From Nonlabens sp. Hel1_33_55 (GTDB lineage Bacteria > Bacteroidota > Bacteroidia > Flavobacteriales > Flavobacteriaceae), in contig NZ_LT627735.1 of the NCBI RefSeq assembly GCF_900101765.1, positions 1,054,001-1,118,000 on the forward strand: DNA of 64,000 nucleotides, read 5' to 3'. A model generated the notes under the pieces. That model was not told the DNA's origin. It worked only from the letters and a program-made list of their open reading frames with translations, and searched no databases. Below are positions 16,543 to 25,700 of the stretch, piece after piece (position 1 is the first letter of the stretch; each line of letters opens with the position of its first letter). Made by a program: the position numbers and the translations under genes.

Positions 16543-17310
16543 ATGTCCAAACTACCACCCAAATATCAATTTACAGATCTATCAGATTATGGTCGATCTG
16601 GTGGTAAGTGGATCGCTGAAAAGCTAGAGGATACAAGCTTCACTCCTATTCACGTTACGCTTTTATTTGTAGTGAGTGGGATTATTGCTATTTATTCCAT
16701 ATTGAATGGTCATTATATTACCGCAGCTTTTTTTCTTATACTTAAATCTGTTATTGATGCGGCAGATGGTGAGTTAGCTAGGTTGAAAAAAACACCATCA
16801 TACGTAGGCCGTTATTTGGATTCCGTTTGTGATTTGTTGCTTAATATGTTTTTTCTATTGGCCATCATGTATGTGACAGATGCCAGCTGGATCTGGACGG
16901 TATTAGCATTTATAGGACTACAACTACAAGGAACCTTGTATAATTTCTATTACGTGATCTTGAGGAATAGTGTCGATGGTGATTTAACCAGTCGCGTACG
17001 GGAAAACAGTGTGCCAGTCGCACTTGAAGGCGAAACGCAAAAAATGGTGACGTTCTTCTATCACTTGTATAAAAGCCTTTATGGGGTTTTTGATTTTGTG
17101 ATCTACCACATGGACAGTAAAGCGAGAAAGTGCGAGCCTTTCCCTAGTTGGTTCATGACTTTGTTGTCAGTCTATGGACTAGGATTTCAATTGCTTGTAA
17201 TCGCGTTGTTGCTTCTCTTTGGAATGATACAATTCGTGATTCCTACTCTTCTGGGAATGTCAATTTTGATCTTTGCGTTTATAGGAATCCGCAAGTTGTT
17301 TTTGAAGTAG
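16543..17310 (+). CDS. CDP-alcohol phosphatidyltransferase family protein
   Basis: A 255-residue integral membrane enzyme of phospholipid synthesis. The family signature D-x2-D-G-x2-A-R-x8-G-x3-D-x3-D is fully present: D72, D75, G76, A79, R80, G89, D93 and D97. It would transfer a phosphatidyl or similar group from a CDP-activated donor to an alcohol. The acceptor cannot be told from sequence. Several membrane helices follow, with a C-terminal hydrophobic pair. It ends 3 bp from the convergent MFS gene, with no terminator between. Confidence 0.92.
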   Translation: MSKLPPKYQFTDLSDYGRSGGKWIAEKLEDTSFTPIHVTLLFVVSGIIAIYSILNGHYITAAFFLILKSVIDAADGELARLKKTPSYVGRYLDSVCDLLLNMFFLLAIMYVTDASWIWTVLAFIGLQLQGTLYNFYYVILRNSVDGDLTSRVRENSVPVALEGETQKMVTFFYHLYKSLYGVFDFVIYHMDSKARKCEPFPSWFMTLLSVYGLGFQLLVIALLLLFGMIQFVIPTLLGMSILIFAFIGIRKLFLK

Positions 17311-17313
17311 ATT

Positions 17314-18630
17314 TTACGTAGTGGTTGCAGGTTCTTTTATTCTTGGAACCCGTATCAAGAGAATGATACCGATCACAAAAAACACTACCAAAAACAGAAT
17401 GCTCCCACGCATAGATCCTGTGATCTCTCCTACCACAGCAAACAACAGCATACCGATCACAATCCCAATCTTTTCTGCTACGTCAAAAAAGCTAAAATAG
17501 GATGCCGTATCGAGACTGCTTTCTGGAATCATTTTAGAATAGGTACTTCTAGAAAGTGATTGTATCGATCCCATCACAAACCCTACAAAACCTGCGGTAA
17601 TATAAAACTGTATGGGCGTGGTTACAAAATAGCCATAGACACATACACAAGCCCACACGATGTTTATTCCAATGAGGACGTTGATGTTTCCAAGCTTTCG
17701 CGAAAGCGAACTCGCCACAAATGCTCCTGCTATAGCTACGAACTGTATGAGTAGTATGGAAATGATCAAACCTGTGGTGGCGCCACCTTCACCCCAATTT
17801 ACTTCTTCAGTACCAAAATACGTTGCTACCAGCATCACCGTCTGCACTGCCATGCTGTAAATAAAAAAGGCCGCGAGGTATCGTTTCATCTGTAGGTTTT
17901 CTCCTAATTGATTCCAGATTTTTTTGAGTTCTTTGAAGCCATTTGTGAAGATATTATCCACGTTGCTACTGTCCTTTCTGGTTCCCATAGGTAAATATGC
18001 ATAGGTATATTGTGCAAAGCCTACCCACCAAATACCAACGAGAACAAAGGAGATTTGGGTAGGTAGTTTCTCGCTTTCAAAAAATCCACCTTGAATAAGA
18101 ACGAGACAGATCACCAGTAAAATAACGCTACCTATATAACCCATGGAAAATCCGAGAGCACTGGTCCTATCCTGCTGATCAGGATGCGCCACATCTGGCA
18201 AATAGGAGTTGTAAAAAACCAGCGATCCCCAAAAACCAACCAACGCCAGCAAATAGATCAACAAACTGATCCATAAATGATCAAAGCTAAAAAACGCCAA
18301 CCCAATACTACAGGCGCCACCTAAATAGCAAAAGAATTGCAGAAACCGCTTTTTCTTCCCTGAATAGTCAGCCACCCCAGATAATATGGGAGATATGATG
18401 CTTACAATCAGAAAAGCCAGCGCTGTGGTAATAATAATGATGGATTCATTATTCATTCCTTTGAATATATCTGGGACGTTGCCAGATTCATAGGCATTAC
18501 TGCTTATGGCGCTATAATAAATTGGAAATATAGCGCTAGCAATAACAAGTGAGTAAACGGAATTTGCCCAATCGTAGAATGCCCAAGCTGTGAGAAGTTT
18601 TGGATGGCCTTTAGGGTAAGTTTTTTTCAT
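17314..18630 (-). CDS. MFS transporter, UMF1/Atg22-like
   Basis: A 438-residue protein with about 12 membrane helices. The opening KGHPKLLTAWAFYDWANSVYSLVIASAIFPIYY is the hallmark of the UMF1/Atg22-like branch of the major facilitator superfamily; later segments (SPILSGVADYSGKKKRFLQFFCYLGG, LGFSMGYIGS, GSIQSLSRSTYSKMIPES) agree. Eukaryotic Atg22 exports amino acids from the vacuole; bacterial substrates are not known. Unusually, the dispersed palindrome occurs inside the gene (17694-17707) and is read as L-S-R-K. The upstream M48 gene's terminator abuts its start codon. Confidence 0.9.
   Translation of the reverse strand: MKKTYPKGHPKLLTAWAFYDWANSVYSLVIASAIFPIYYSAISSNAYESGNVPDIFKGMNNESIIIITTALAFLIVSIISPILSGVADYSGKKKRFLQFFCYLGGACSIGLAFFSFDHLWISLLIYLLALVGFWGSLVFYNSYLPDVAHPDQQDRTSALGFSMGYIGSVILLVICLVLIQGGFFESEKLPTQISFVLVGIWWVGFAQYTYAYLPMGTRKDSSNVDNIFTNGFKELKKIWNQLGENLQMKRYLAAFFIYSMAVQTVMLVATYFGTEEVNWGEGGATTGLIISILLIQFVAIAGAFVASSLSRKLGNINVLIGINIVWACVCVYGYFVTTPIQFYITAGFVGFVMGSIQSLSRSTYSKMIPESSLDTASYFSFFDVAEKIGIVIGMLLFAVVGEITGSMRGSILFLVVFFVIGIILLIRVPRIKEPATTT
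17694..17707. repeat. Dispersed palindrome core inside the MFS gene, copy 7
   Basis: gctttcgcgaaagc within coding sequence, translated as LSRK in the protein. The only other clear coding copy (34400) is read in the same frame, also as LSRK. Confidence 0.85.
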
Positions 18631-18660
18631 AAAAAAAGGGTTCTTGAAGAACCCTTTAAA
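18631..18660 (-). terminator. Terminator of the M48 protease gene
   Basis: Perfect 11-bp stem (aaagggttctt/aagaacccttt) with a T-run on the minus strand that runs up to the start codon of the MFS gene, so the MFS gene must use a promoter within or before this element or rely on readthrough. Confidence 0.85.
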
Positions 18661-18678
18661 AGTATGTTTTTGAGATGA

Positions 18679-19503
18679 CTATTTGAATGAAGTCACTCCG
18701 TATTTTGCTGCTTCTTGTTTAGCAACTGGTGCTAGCTGTTTTAAGTTTGCGATACGAGTATCATTTGATGGGTGTGTACTCAAGAACTCTGGTGGAGCTT
18801 GACCACCACTATTAGCCTTCATACGTTCCCATAATCTTGCACCTTCATCTGGATTGTAACCTGCTATGGCAGTAAGAATAAGTCCTATTTTATCTGCTTC
18901 AGATTCTTGAGCTCTAGAGAACGGTAGTAATGCACCGTATTGAGAACCCAATCCGTAAGCTTGATTCAAAATGTTCATCGTCTGACCACTTGTTCCTGAT
19001 ACTACACCACCTACAGCAAGTCCAACTGCTCCTAATTGTTGCAATTGACTAGCTCTCATGCGTTGACCACCATGATTTGCAAGTGCATGAGCAACCTCAT
19101 GACCCATGATTACCGCAACACCAGTCTCTGATTGAGCAATAGGAAGAATTCCCGTGTAGAATGCAATCTTACCACCTGGCATAGCCCAAGCATTCACTTG
19201 ATCATCATTGATTAAGTTGTATTCCCATTCATAACCATCAAGATATTCAGGATGGCCTAATGCATTCAACCACTTTTGAGATGCAGATTTAATATTTTGT
19301 CCTACGTTCACAATCATTCGTGATTCTGCTGTTCCAGTGACTAGATTACTCTCTTCCAGCACCTCGTTGTAGGCAGAAAATGCTGCCGGGAATACCTGAT
19401 CATTAGATACAGGTTTCAACGTTCTTTCTCCTGTAAACACATTGGTCGCACAGGAAATTACTAGTAATGAACTAGCAAGTAAGTAAAATCTTATATTCTT
19501 CAT
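18679..19503 (-). CDS. M48-family lipoprotein metalloprotease
   Basis: A 274-residue zinc peptidase of the LoiP/BepA-like group. It has a lipoprotein signal (LLVISC, Cys18). The zinc motif HEVAH is at residues 135-139 within VIMGHEVAHALANHG, and the third ligand is the Glu in SRAQESEADKIGL. The family acts in the periplasm in quality control of envelope and outer-membrane proteins. It lies 8 bp downstream of the ytxJ-like gene, so the two are likely co-transcribed, and a terminator follows. Confidence 0.93.
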   Translation of the reverse strand: MKNIRFYLLASSLLVISCATNVFTGERTLKPVSNDQVFPAAFSAYNEVLEESNLVTGTAESRMIVNVGQNIKSASQKWLNALGHPEYLDGYEWEYNLINDDQVNAWAMPGGKIAFYTGILPIAQSETGVAVIMGHEVAHALANHGGQRMRASQLQQLGAVGLAVGGVVSGTSGQTMNILNQAYGLGSQYGALLPFSRAQESEADKIGLILTAIAGYNPDEGARLWERMKANSGGQAPPEFLSTHPSNDTRIANLKQLAPVAKQEAAKYGVTSFK

Positions 19504-19511
19504 AGTTTGGT

Positions 19512-19910
19512 TTATTTAATTAGGGATTGGATTTTATTGATATCGATACCGTGATGGCTTTCTGTATGTATGACCTTTTCATCCTTAAGTACGATCACTT
19601 GCGGTGATTGATGTTGAACGTTGAGCTCTTCAGCGATTGCTGTACTTACATCTCTATAGTTGAGTAAATCCAGCAAATAGTAAGCTGCATTTTGATCAAG
19701 GTTTTCATAGTTTTTTTCGAAACTACTTAGCGCCATTCTCGATATACCACATCGAGTACTATGTTTGAAAATGACTTTGGTTTTTAAATTTGAGTTCTTA
19801 ACTAAATTGTGAAGTTGATCAACAGATTCTAAAGGTTCCCACGAGATACCTTTGATCTCGTCCTTAGCAATTTCCCGTTGCGATTTAAATAATTTATCCA
19901 TTAACCCCAT
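19512..19910 (-). CDS. ytxJ: YtxJ-like bacillithiol-system thioredoxin-fold protein
   Basis: A 132-residue thioredoxin-fold protein. The active-site region is KVIFKHSTRCGISRMA with a single catalytic Cys54 (monothiol, CGxS), the hallmark of the YtxJ/DUF2847 family; the cis-Pro loop (HQSPQVIVLKDEKV) is present. YtxJ is thought to act in bacillithiol-linked thiol exchange in Firmicutes and Bacteroidetes. It heads a probable two-gene transcript with the M48 protease. No other bacillithiol gene is in the window. Confidence 0.9.
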   Translation of the reverse strand: MGLMDKLFKSQREIAKDEIKGISWEPLESVDQLHNLVKNSNLKTKVIFKHSTRCGISRMALSSFEKNYENLDQNAAYYLLDLLNYRDVSTAIAEELNVQHQSPQVIVLKDEKVIHTESHHGIDINKIQSLIK

Positions 19911-19932
19911 AATCCGTTATAATTTTAACCCT

Positions 19933-19940
19933 ACAAATAT
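19933..19940 (-). promoter_or_regulatory. Candidate -7 element of the ytxJ-M48 transcript
   Basis: Minus strand reads TATATTTG, a TAnnTTTG match, 22 bp upstream of the ytxJ start. No TTG at standard spacing was found. Confidence 0.45.
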
Positions 19941-20025
19941 ATAAGGATGGCAGCTCATAAAGTATTAATTAATTAATAATATGTCAACCTGTCGTCTTAA
20001 TTTATTGAAAATGCTGACTTTTTGA

Positions 20026-20054
20026 CAAAATCCATTTGGGAACATCATTTGACT
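20026..20054 (+). promoter_or_regulatory. Putative stress-type promoter region of clpB
   Basis: The clpB leader contains TGTCAACCTGTC (near 19982), TTGACAAAATCC and then GGGAACATCATTTGAC ending at 20053, about 20 bp before the ATG. The last element resembles GGCACAAACATTGAC upstream of dnaK. A shared chaperone promoter is inferred only from this likeness. Confidence 0.3.
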
Positions 20055-20074
20055 AAGAAAAAGAAAACATAAAT

Positions 20075-22684
20075 ATGAACTTTAATAAACTCACTATAAA
20101 ATCGCAAGAGGCCGTGCAACAGGCACAGCAACTTGCACAGGAAATGGGCCATCAAATCATTGAGAACGCTCATCTTTTTAAGGCGATGCTAACGGTTGAT
20201 GAAAACGTGATGCCTTTCTTATTCAAGAAATTGAATTTGAATCTTTCATTAATAGAGCAATTAATTGATAGCCAGTTGGCTTCCTTACCTAAGGTTGAAG
20301 GAGGTGATCTTCAATTATCCCGCGAGGCAAATCGTGTTTTGAACAACGCCGTATCTATTGCCAATAAAATGGGTGATGAATATGTATCAGTTGAACATTT
20401 GCTGCTCAGTATTTTTGATGGAAAATCTAAGACAGCACAGATACTTAAAGACCAAGGTCTAACCGAAAAGGATCTAAAGGCTGCTATTACCGAATTGCGC
20501 CAAGGAGAAAAGATTACCTCTCAAAGTGCAGAAGAAACTTACAATAGTCTGAGCAAGTATGCGAAAAACCTGAATGAGTTAGCAGATCAGGGAAAACTGG
20601 ATCCTGTTATAGGGCGTGATGAAGAGATTAGAAGAATTTTGCAAATCCTTTCTAGACGTACTAAGAACAATCCAATGCTTGTTGGTGAACCAGGAGTTGG
20701 TAAAACAGCCATTGCCGAAGGACTTGCTCACCGTATCGTTGCAGGAGATGTTCCAGAAAATTTAAAGAATAAACAAATTTTCTCTTTAGATATGGGAGCA
20801 TTAATTGCTGGTGCAAAGTATAAGGGCGAATTTGAAGAACGGCTTAAAGCGGTGATCAAAGAAGTTACTTCAAGCAATGGTGATATCGTCTTATTTATTG
20901 ATGAGATTCATACGTTAGTTGGCGCTGGCGGTGGTCAAGGAGCGATGGATGCTGCTAATATTTTGAAGCCTGCCCTAGCTCGTGGTGAACTGCGTGCGAT
21001 AGGTGCAACAACTTTGGATGAATACCAAAAGTATTTTGAAAAGGACAAGGCATTAGAACGTCGCTTCCAGAAGGTACAGGTGAATGAACCTGATACAGAG
21101 AGTGCGATTTCCATCCTACGTGGTATCAAGGACAAATATGAAACTCACCACAAGGTGCGCATCATGGATGAAGCTATTATTGGTGCCGTAGAATTATCTC
21201 AACGATACATTACTAATAGATTTCTTCCAGACAAGGCCATTGACCTTATGGATGAGGCAGCTTCTAAGCTACGTATGGAAATTAATTCCAAACCTGAAGA
21301 ACTGGATGTGCTGGATCGTAAGATCATGCAAATTGAAATCGAGATTGAGGCCATCAAACGTGAAAAGGATGAGGCTAAAATGAAAACCTTGCGCAGCGAC
21401 CTTGCAAATCTCAAAGAAGAGCGCAATGCCTTAAATGCGCAATGGGAAACTGAAAAAGAGCTGGTTGACAATATTCAAAATGCAAAAACAGATATTGAAA
21501 ACTATAAGCTTGAAGCAGAACGTGCAGAACGCGATGGAGATTACGGCAAAGTGGCTGAACTGCGATATGGTAAAATTAAGGAAAGCCAGGAGCAGCTAGA
21601 AAAACTGCAACAAGAAGTAAACGCCTCTGATAAAAGCAAATCCTTGATTCAGGAAGAAGTTACCTATGATGATATCGCAGAAGTTGTAGCAAAATGGACT
21701 GGAATACCCGTTACTAAGATGCTACAAAGCGAGCGTGAGAAACTACTGCGCCTTGAGGAAGAATTGCACAAGAGAGTCGTAGGTCAAGAAGAAGCCATTG
21801 TTGCTGTGAGCGATGCAGTAAGACGAAGTCGAGCTGGTTTACAGGATCAGAAAAAACCGGTAGGTTCTTTTCTATTTCTTGGTACCACTGGAGTTGGAAA
21901 GACAGAGCTGGCAAAAGCACTTGCAGATTACCTCTTTAATGATGATAGCGCTATGACGCGTATTGATATGAGTGAATATCAAGAACGCCACAGTGTGAGT
22001 CGCCTAGTAGGTGCTCCTCCAGGTTATGTAGGATATGATGAAGGTGGACAATTAACAGAAGCGGTTCGTAGAAAACCCTATTCTGTAATACTGCTGGATG
22101 AAATTGAAAAAGCGCATCCAGACACGTTCAATATCTTGCTACAGGTACTTGATGAAGGAAGATTAACAGATAACAAGGGTCGTGTGGCAGATTTCAAGAA
22201 CAGTATCATCATCATGACCTCCAACATGGGAGCAGAAGTGATTCAGGAACGATTTGAAAATGCCGCTACCGATAGAGAATCGGTTATAGAGGCGACGAAG
22301 CTAGAAGTTTTAGGAGCGCTCAAACAACGAGTGCGCCCAGAATTTATTAACCGTATTGATGACATCGTGATGTTCACACCGCTTAATGCTACCGAAATCA
22401 AAAAGATTGTTGGCCTGCAACTCAAAGGTGTGACCAAAATGTTAGCACAGCAAGGAATAATAATCGACGCTACACCACAAGCGATTGATCTTCTTGCACA
22501 GCAAGGTTTTGACCCGCAGTACGGAGCGCGACCTGTAAAGCGTGTGATACAAAAAAATGTACTCAACCAGCTTTCTAAAAGTATTCTATCTGGAGAAATT
22601 ATTACAGAAAGTGTGGTTCTTATTGACTCATTTGAGAATGAATTGGTGTTCCGCAATCAGGCTCAGGAAGTGGATGTAGAGTAA
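20075..22684 (+). CDS. clpB: ATP-dependent disaggregase ClpB
   Basis: An 869-residue Hsp100 protein that, with DnaK, pulls polypeptides out of aggregates. Order: Clp N domain with two repeats (1-145), first AAA+ module with Walker [10 protein letters not shown] (~206) and Walker [10 protein letters not shown], the long middle coiled coil (about 400-540, the feature separating ClpB from ClpA/C), second AAA+ with GTTGVGKTE (~603) and [12 protein letters not shown], and the C-terminal Clp small domain. Length is standard. The dnaK gene on the same strand at 40850 provides its partner; both leaders contain TGTCA/TGACA stretches. Confidence 0.98.
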   Translation: MNFNKLTIKSQEAVQQAQQLAQEMGHQIIENAHLFKAMLTVDENVMPFLFKKLNLNLSLIEQLIDSQLASLPKVEGGDLQLSREANRVLNNAVSIANKMGDEYVSVEHLLLSIFDGKSKTAQILKDQGLTEKDLKAAITELRQGEKITSQSAEETYNSLSKYAKNLNELADQGKLDPVIGRDEEIRRILQILSRRTKNNPMLVGEPGVGKTAIAEGLAHRIVAGDVPENLKNKQIFSLDMGALIAGAKYKGEFEERLKAVIKEVTSSNGDIVLFIDEIHTLVGAGGGQGAMDAANILKPALARGELRAIGATTLDEYQKYFEKDKALERRFQKVQVNEPDTESAISILRGIKDKYETHHKVRIMDEAIIGAVELSQRYITNRFLPDKAIDLMDEAASKLRMEINSKPEELDVLDRKIMQIEIEIEAIKREKDEAKMKTLRSDLANLKEERNALNAQWETEKELVDNIQNAKTDIENYKLEAERAERDGDYGKVAELRYGKIKESQEQLEKLQQEVNASDKSKSLIQEEVTYDDIAEVVAKWTGIPVTKMLQSEREKLLRLEEELHKRVVGQEEAIVAVSDAVRRSRAGLQDQKKPVGSFLFLGTTGVGKTELAKALADYLFNDDSAMTRIDMSEYQERHSVSRLVGAPPGYVGYDEGGQLTEAVRRKPYSVILLDEIEKAHPDTFNILLQVLDEGRLTDNKGRVADFKNSIIIMTSNMGAEVIQERFENAATDRESVIEATKLEVLGALKQRVRPEFINRIDDIVMFTPLNATEIKKIVGLQLKGVTKMLAQQGIIIDATPQAIDLLAQQGFDPQYGARPVKRVIQKNVLNQLSKSILSGEIITESVVLIDSFENELVFRNQAQEVDVE

Positions 22685-22710
22685 ATAGTGAATTAGATGG
22701 TTGATTGTTT

Positions 22711-22726
22711 CGCTTTCGCGAAAGCG
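22711..22726. repeat. Dispersed palindrome, copy 8
   Basis: Between the clpB stop and the shared terminator in the convergent gap. Confidence 0.9.
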
Positions 22727-22748
22727 AACTGAACATCATTTTATAAAA

Positions 22749-22779
22749 AAAGCCCATTCTATCATTTAGAATGGGCTTT
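22749..22779. terminator. Terminator between clpB and the beta-helix gene
   Basis: aaagcccattct pairs perfectly with agaatgggcttt. The A-run on its left gives a better T-run for the minus-strand gene; it may serve both. Confidence 0.88.
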
Positions 22780-22799
22780 CTGATTAAAACTAATTAGGC

Positions 22800-25700
22800 T
22801 TATTCAATAATTAACTTTAAGCTTTGTTGTTGATCAGATACTGATATCTGAACAATATAGATACCTGTAGACAAATTATTCATTTGTAGTCTATTCACTC
22901 CATTTTGAAGTGTTGACCCACCTACAACTTTACCGGTCATATCCATAACTCTATAGGTTGCAGTTGAAGTAATCTGTGCTGGCAATTCAATATTGAACTG
23001 TCCATTACTACTAGGGTTAGGATACATACGAACTGATGCAAGTGCTTCTGAAACGTCATCATTTGAAAGCGTTACTTGTGCTTCATAAGAACCTATGTCA
23101 CGTGCCGCTCCAAATACTTCAAATCCACGTTGATCTGTCAGATTATTACCAGGTTCACCTTGATCTTGCGCTCTTGTTCCATTTTCCAATGCGTGTGTAA
23201 ATGTATTACCACCATTGTCCTGTAATGGACCTAAAGAAGCAAATTCAGGACTTGCAACCGTACCAACGATATCATTTGCCATTGTAGTAAATGAATTAGT
23301 ATCATCTATCTCGATTAAGTTATAATCGTTTGAAGTAATTCCCTGTACATTCAGATTACTGCTAGCTTGGTTTTCACCAACTAAAGTGTTTCTGATTGAA
23401 AAGGCTCCAGAAGCAGAGGCTAATCCACCACCGTTCCCAGCCGCAGTGTTTTGTGCAATAGTAACAATATCAAAGTCAACACTAGTACCGGCATTATAAA
23501 CGCCAGCACCATCTAAATCTGCTGAGTTACTAGAAATCGTAGATGTTTCTACGATTAACGTTCCAATCTGGTTAGATATACCACCACCATTAGATGCACT
23601 TGTATTGTTGGAAATTGTAGTATCATATACTTCAGTATCTCCACCATTATTGAATATTGCTCCACCACCATTATCAACAGCAGTACCATTAGTACTATTA
23701 CTGTCTAAGGTAGAATTTGAAACGATCAAAGTAGAGTTTGTTTGATTCCATAAAGCTCCACCTTCAGATGCTGCTGCATTGTTATTGAAAGTACTATTAT
23801 CGATGGTCACAGTTGCACCTTCAGTTTCTGAAGCACTAATATGGAGAGCTCCTCCATTTCCTGGTGCAGCAGTACCCGCATTTCCATTCACATCATTTCC
23901 AGATATATCAGAAGTATTAATATCTAATGTACCTAAAATAATCTCGATCGCTCCACCAGCTCTGTTTGCAGAATTGCCTGTGATTTCAGAGTCTGTAATT
24001 GTGACGGCACCATCAGTACTTAACAATGCACCACCTGATCCCGAAGCACCTGTGGCAAGGTTTCCAGTCACTGTAACGTTAGTTGCGTTGAACGTTCCTC
24101 CATTATTGAAGAGTCCACCACCACCATTGTCTGCATCGCCACCTGTAGCTGTATTGTTAGATACAATAACATCATTTAGGGACATTGTTCCTATATTGTT
24201 CCAAAATGCTCCACCTTCTGCAGCGGCCATATTAGAATCAGCAGTTCCTCCAATGATATCCATCAATCCTGGTCCAGTTATATGGATTGCTCCACCGTTT
24301 CCTGGTCCACCATTTGCAACGAAATCACCACTATTTAATCCAGCCGTGTTTCCTGTAAAGTTCACGTTTGTAATTGTTGATGTAGTAGCTCCTAATGACC
24401 AGTCCTCGATCCCACCACCGGCACGACTTGCACTGTTATTGGAAATAGTAACTGGACTTGCGTCTGTACCGTTGATTGTCAAGGTAGTTCCAGTTGCCAT
24501 TAAGATTCCACCACCGGAGCCTTGTACTCCAGTTGCAACGTTACCGTCGATAATTGTTCCTTCATTGATAACAACACTACCAGTCATGCTATCTTCAGAG
24601 AAGATTGCTCCACCACCAACAATTTCTGGAGGTGTTCCTGCAACGAAGTCACCCTGAGCGTCATTTCCTGATAAGGTAGTTCCGTTAATGGTAAGTAATC
24701 CACCATTGTTCCAAAGTCCACCACCTTCTTTGGCAGCAATGTTATTATTCACGGTACCACCAGTAATTGTTACAGGTGCTGCTCCACTTACGTGAAGACC
24801 ACCACCATTACCAGGCGCTCCTGCTCCTGTTACGGCTCCTGTAAAGTTTCCATCAAGGTTTGTGTTTGTAAGCTCTACTGAACTATCACCATTGGTTTCT
24901 ATTCCACCACCAGCTCTGTTTGATTCATTTCCTGAAATCTCAGAATCAGTTGCAGTAAATGTACCAGCAGCATTCAATACTCCACCACCAGTTGATTGTG
25001 CACCATCTGCGATATTGTTTGAAATAACTGCATTATTTGTAAGATTTACTGTACCACCTTCATTGTAGATTCCTCCACCACCGGAAGCTCCAGTTACATC
25101 AGGATCGTTACCACTGGCTGTATTTCCATCGATAGTAGTTCCATCTACTGTCATTATCCCAGCACCATTCCATAATCCACCACCTTCATTAGCAGCATCA
25201 TTTGTATTTACTGTTCCTCCAGTGATATCAACAGATCCAGCACCGCTTACGTGAAGAGCACCTCCATTACCTGGTGCACCCATTCCTGTAATCACTCCTG
25301 TGCTGTTGTTATCTAAGGTTACATTAGTTAAAGTAACACTTGAAGCTCCATTTGTTTCAATACCACCACCAGCTCTGTTAGACTCATTTCCTGAAATCTC
25401 AGAATCAGTTGCAGTAAATGTCCCAGCTGCATTCAATACTCCACCACCAGTTGACTGTGCACCATCTGCAATATTGTTTGAAACAACTGTTCCAGCAATT
25501 AGGTCAACAGTACCACCTTCATTGAAGATACCACCACCACCAGCTGCACCAGCTACATCAGCGTCGTTACCACTAGCGGTATTTCCGTCGATTGTAGTAC
25601 CACTAATAGTCATAGTTCCTGTACCGTTCCAGAATCCACCACCTTCATTTGCAGCTAAGTTACCAGTTGCTGAGCCACCTGTAATGTTATTACTACCAGG